A stretch of DNA of 64,000 nt from Cordylochernes scorpioides (Eukaryota > Arthropoda > Arachnida > Pseudoscorpiones > Chernetidae): the NCBI GenBank assembly GCA_030710605.1, contig CP092876.1, forward strand, positions 65,472,115 through 65,536,114, given 5' to 3'. The notes beneath the pieces were generated by a model that saw nothing but the letters and a program-made list of their open reading frames with translations, searched no databases and was not told the origin of the DNA. Of this stretch, positions 63,511 to 64,000 are shown piece after piece. The position numbers and the translations under genes were made by a program. Positions within the stretch are counted from its first letter, which is position 1. Each line of letters starts with the position of its first letter.

Positions 63511-64000
63511 CTTACAGAACACACATTTTCTCCGACGCAAATTGCGATCCTTAACCAAGGTTTAAAATATAGAATCCCTAAAAAGACTGACCCCTATAGG
63601 ACCATTAGTGCCATAGAATCATCTATAGTATCCTTCACTCATACTTAAAAAACAGAAATCCGTAACCTAGTAGCTAATAAAATCATGAACATGTCAAAAA
63701 CAGAAATAGAACCTAAGAAAGAAATTTAAGCTATTAAACAATTAAAAAGAAATAAAAATATGGTAATATGTAAAGCAGACAAAGGTGGAAACACAGTTGT
63801 TATGAATACAGCAGATTATCACAGGAATATGAATGAAATATTGAGCGACGCAGATACCTTTAGACCCATTTCCAAATCCGAAAATTCTAGATCTATAGCT
63901 ATTTTTCGAAAGACCTTATCGGCTCTGGTAAAAGGAAAACACATAACAGATGAACAATTCAAGATATTTATCGCTAACACCACAGATCTACCTTATATTT
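63511..64000 (+). pseudogene. PLE reverse transcriptase, N-terminal part, runs off the window
   Basis: The frame from 63511 reads LTEHTFSPTQIAILNQGLKY, typical of the start of the Penelope RT region. After two in-frame stops (near 63646 and 63727) it continues NKNMVICKADKGGNTVVMNT and ADYHRNMNEILSDADTFRPI to the edge of the window. The DKGG-x-VVMN motif is characteristic of PLE reverse transcriptases. The palm domain and any GIY-YIG end would lie beyond 64000. Confidence 0.75.

Overview
The window reads as AT-rich intergenic DNA from an animal genome, most likely an arthropod and possibly a chelicerate. That view rests on the mix of mobile elements: a hAT/ZBED transposase relic, mariner, Ty3/Gypsy, several LINE clades carrying RNase H, Penelope-like elements (PLEs), Helitrons, tRNA-derived SINEs and hammerhead-ribozyme repeats. 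No bacterial gene organisation is present. No housekeeping gene was recognised. The only apparently intact ORFs are the Gag and Pol of one young Gypsy element, a C2H2 zinc-finger ORF, and an unrecognised 587-599 residue ORF.

Layout. 1-3.5 kb: a hAT-type transposase split by a head-to-head PLE dimer with a 13-bp target duplication. 3.6-9.4 kb: SINEs, palindromic PLE tails, and Helitron pieces, one with a broken tRNA-Gly. 9.7-11.4 kb: a degenerate 39-bp (13-codon) minisatellite. 12.3-14.8 kb: a Helitron and a decayed mariner. 14.9-17.8 kb: SINE nests, a 368-bp repeat (R368) cluster, and four 351-bp units that each carry a hammerhead ribozyme core. 18-22 kb: palindromes, ribozyme-repeat fragments, and a GC-rich inverted repeat joined to the 599-residue ORF. 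22.6-24.9 kb: a dead Gypsy pol with a 3' LTR. 24.9-27.2 kb: LINE-A (RT plus RNase H). 27-37 kb: SINEs, MITEs, Helitrons (one with a full tRNA-Gly), ribozyme-repeat copies and LINE fragments. 37.7-43.0 kb: a complete Gypsy element with identical-looking LTRs. 43.3-44.4 kb: the zinc-finger ORF. 44.9-54.4 kb: LINE-A on the minus strand, broken by LINE-B (plus) and LINE-C (minus). 54.4-55.1 kb: a transposase relic. 56.6-57.7 kb: a long inverted repeat partner and a 76-bp satellite. 58-63.3 kb: LINE-D between two 860-bp direct repeats. 63.5-64 kb: the start of a PLE reverse transcriptase running off the window.

How the parts relate. Elements are heavily nested: SINE in SINE, R368 in SINE, PLE in hAT, LINE in LINE. 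The recurring theme is RNA-templated insertions that end up as inverted, tail-out pairs; PLE ends, R368 and the 351-bp repeat all show it. The most notable system is the 351-bp tandem ribozyme array, which fits the animal retrozyme concept. A dispersed copy elsewhere in the window starts at the predicted ribozyme cleavage position. A second notable feature is a Helitron family carrying a tRNA-Gly gene in various states of decay. All boundaries come from reading by eye; no alignments or database searches were run.
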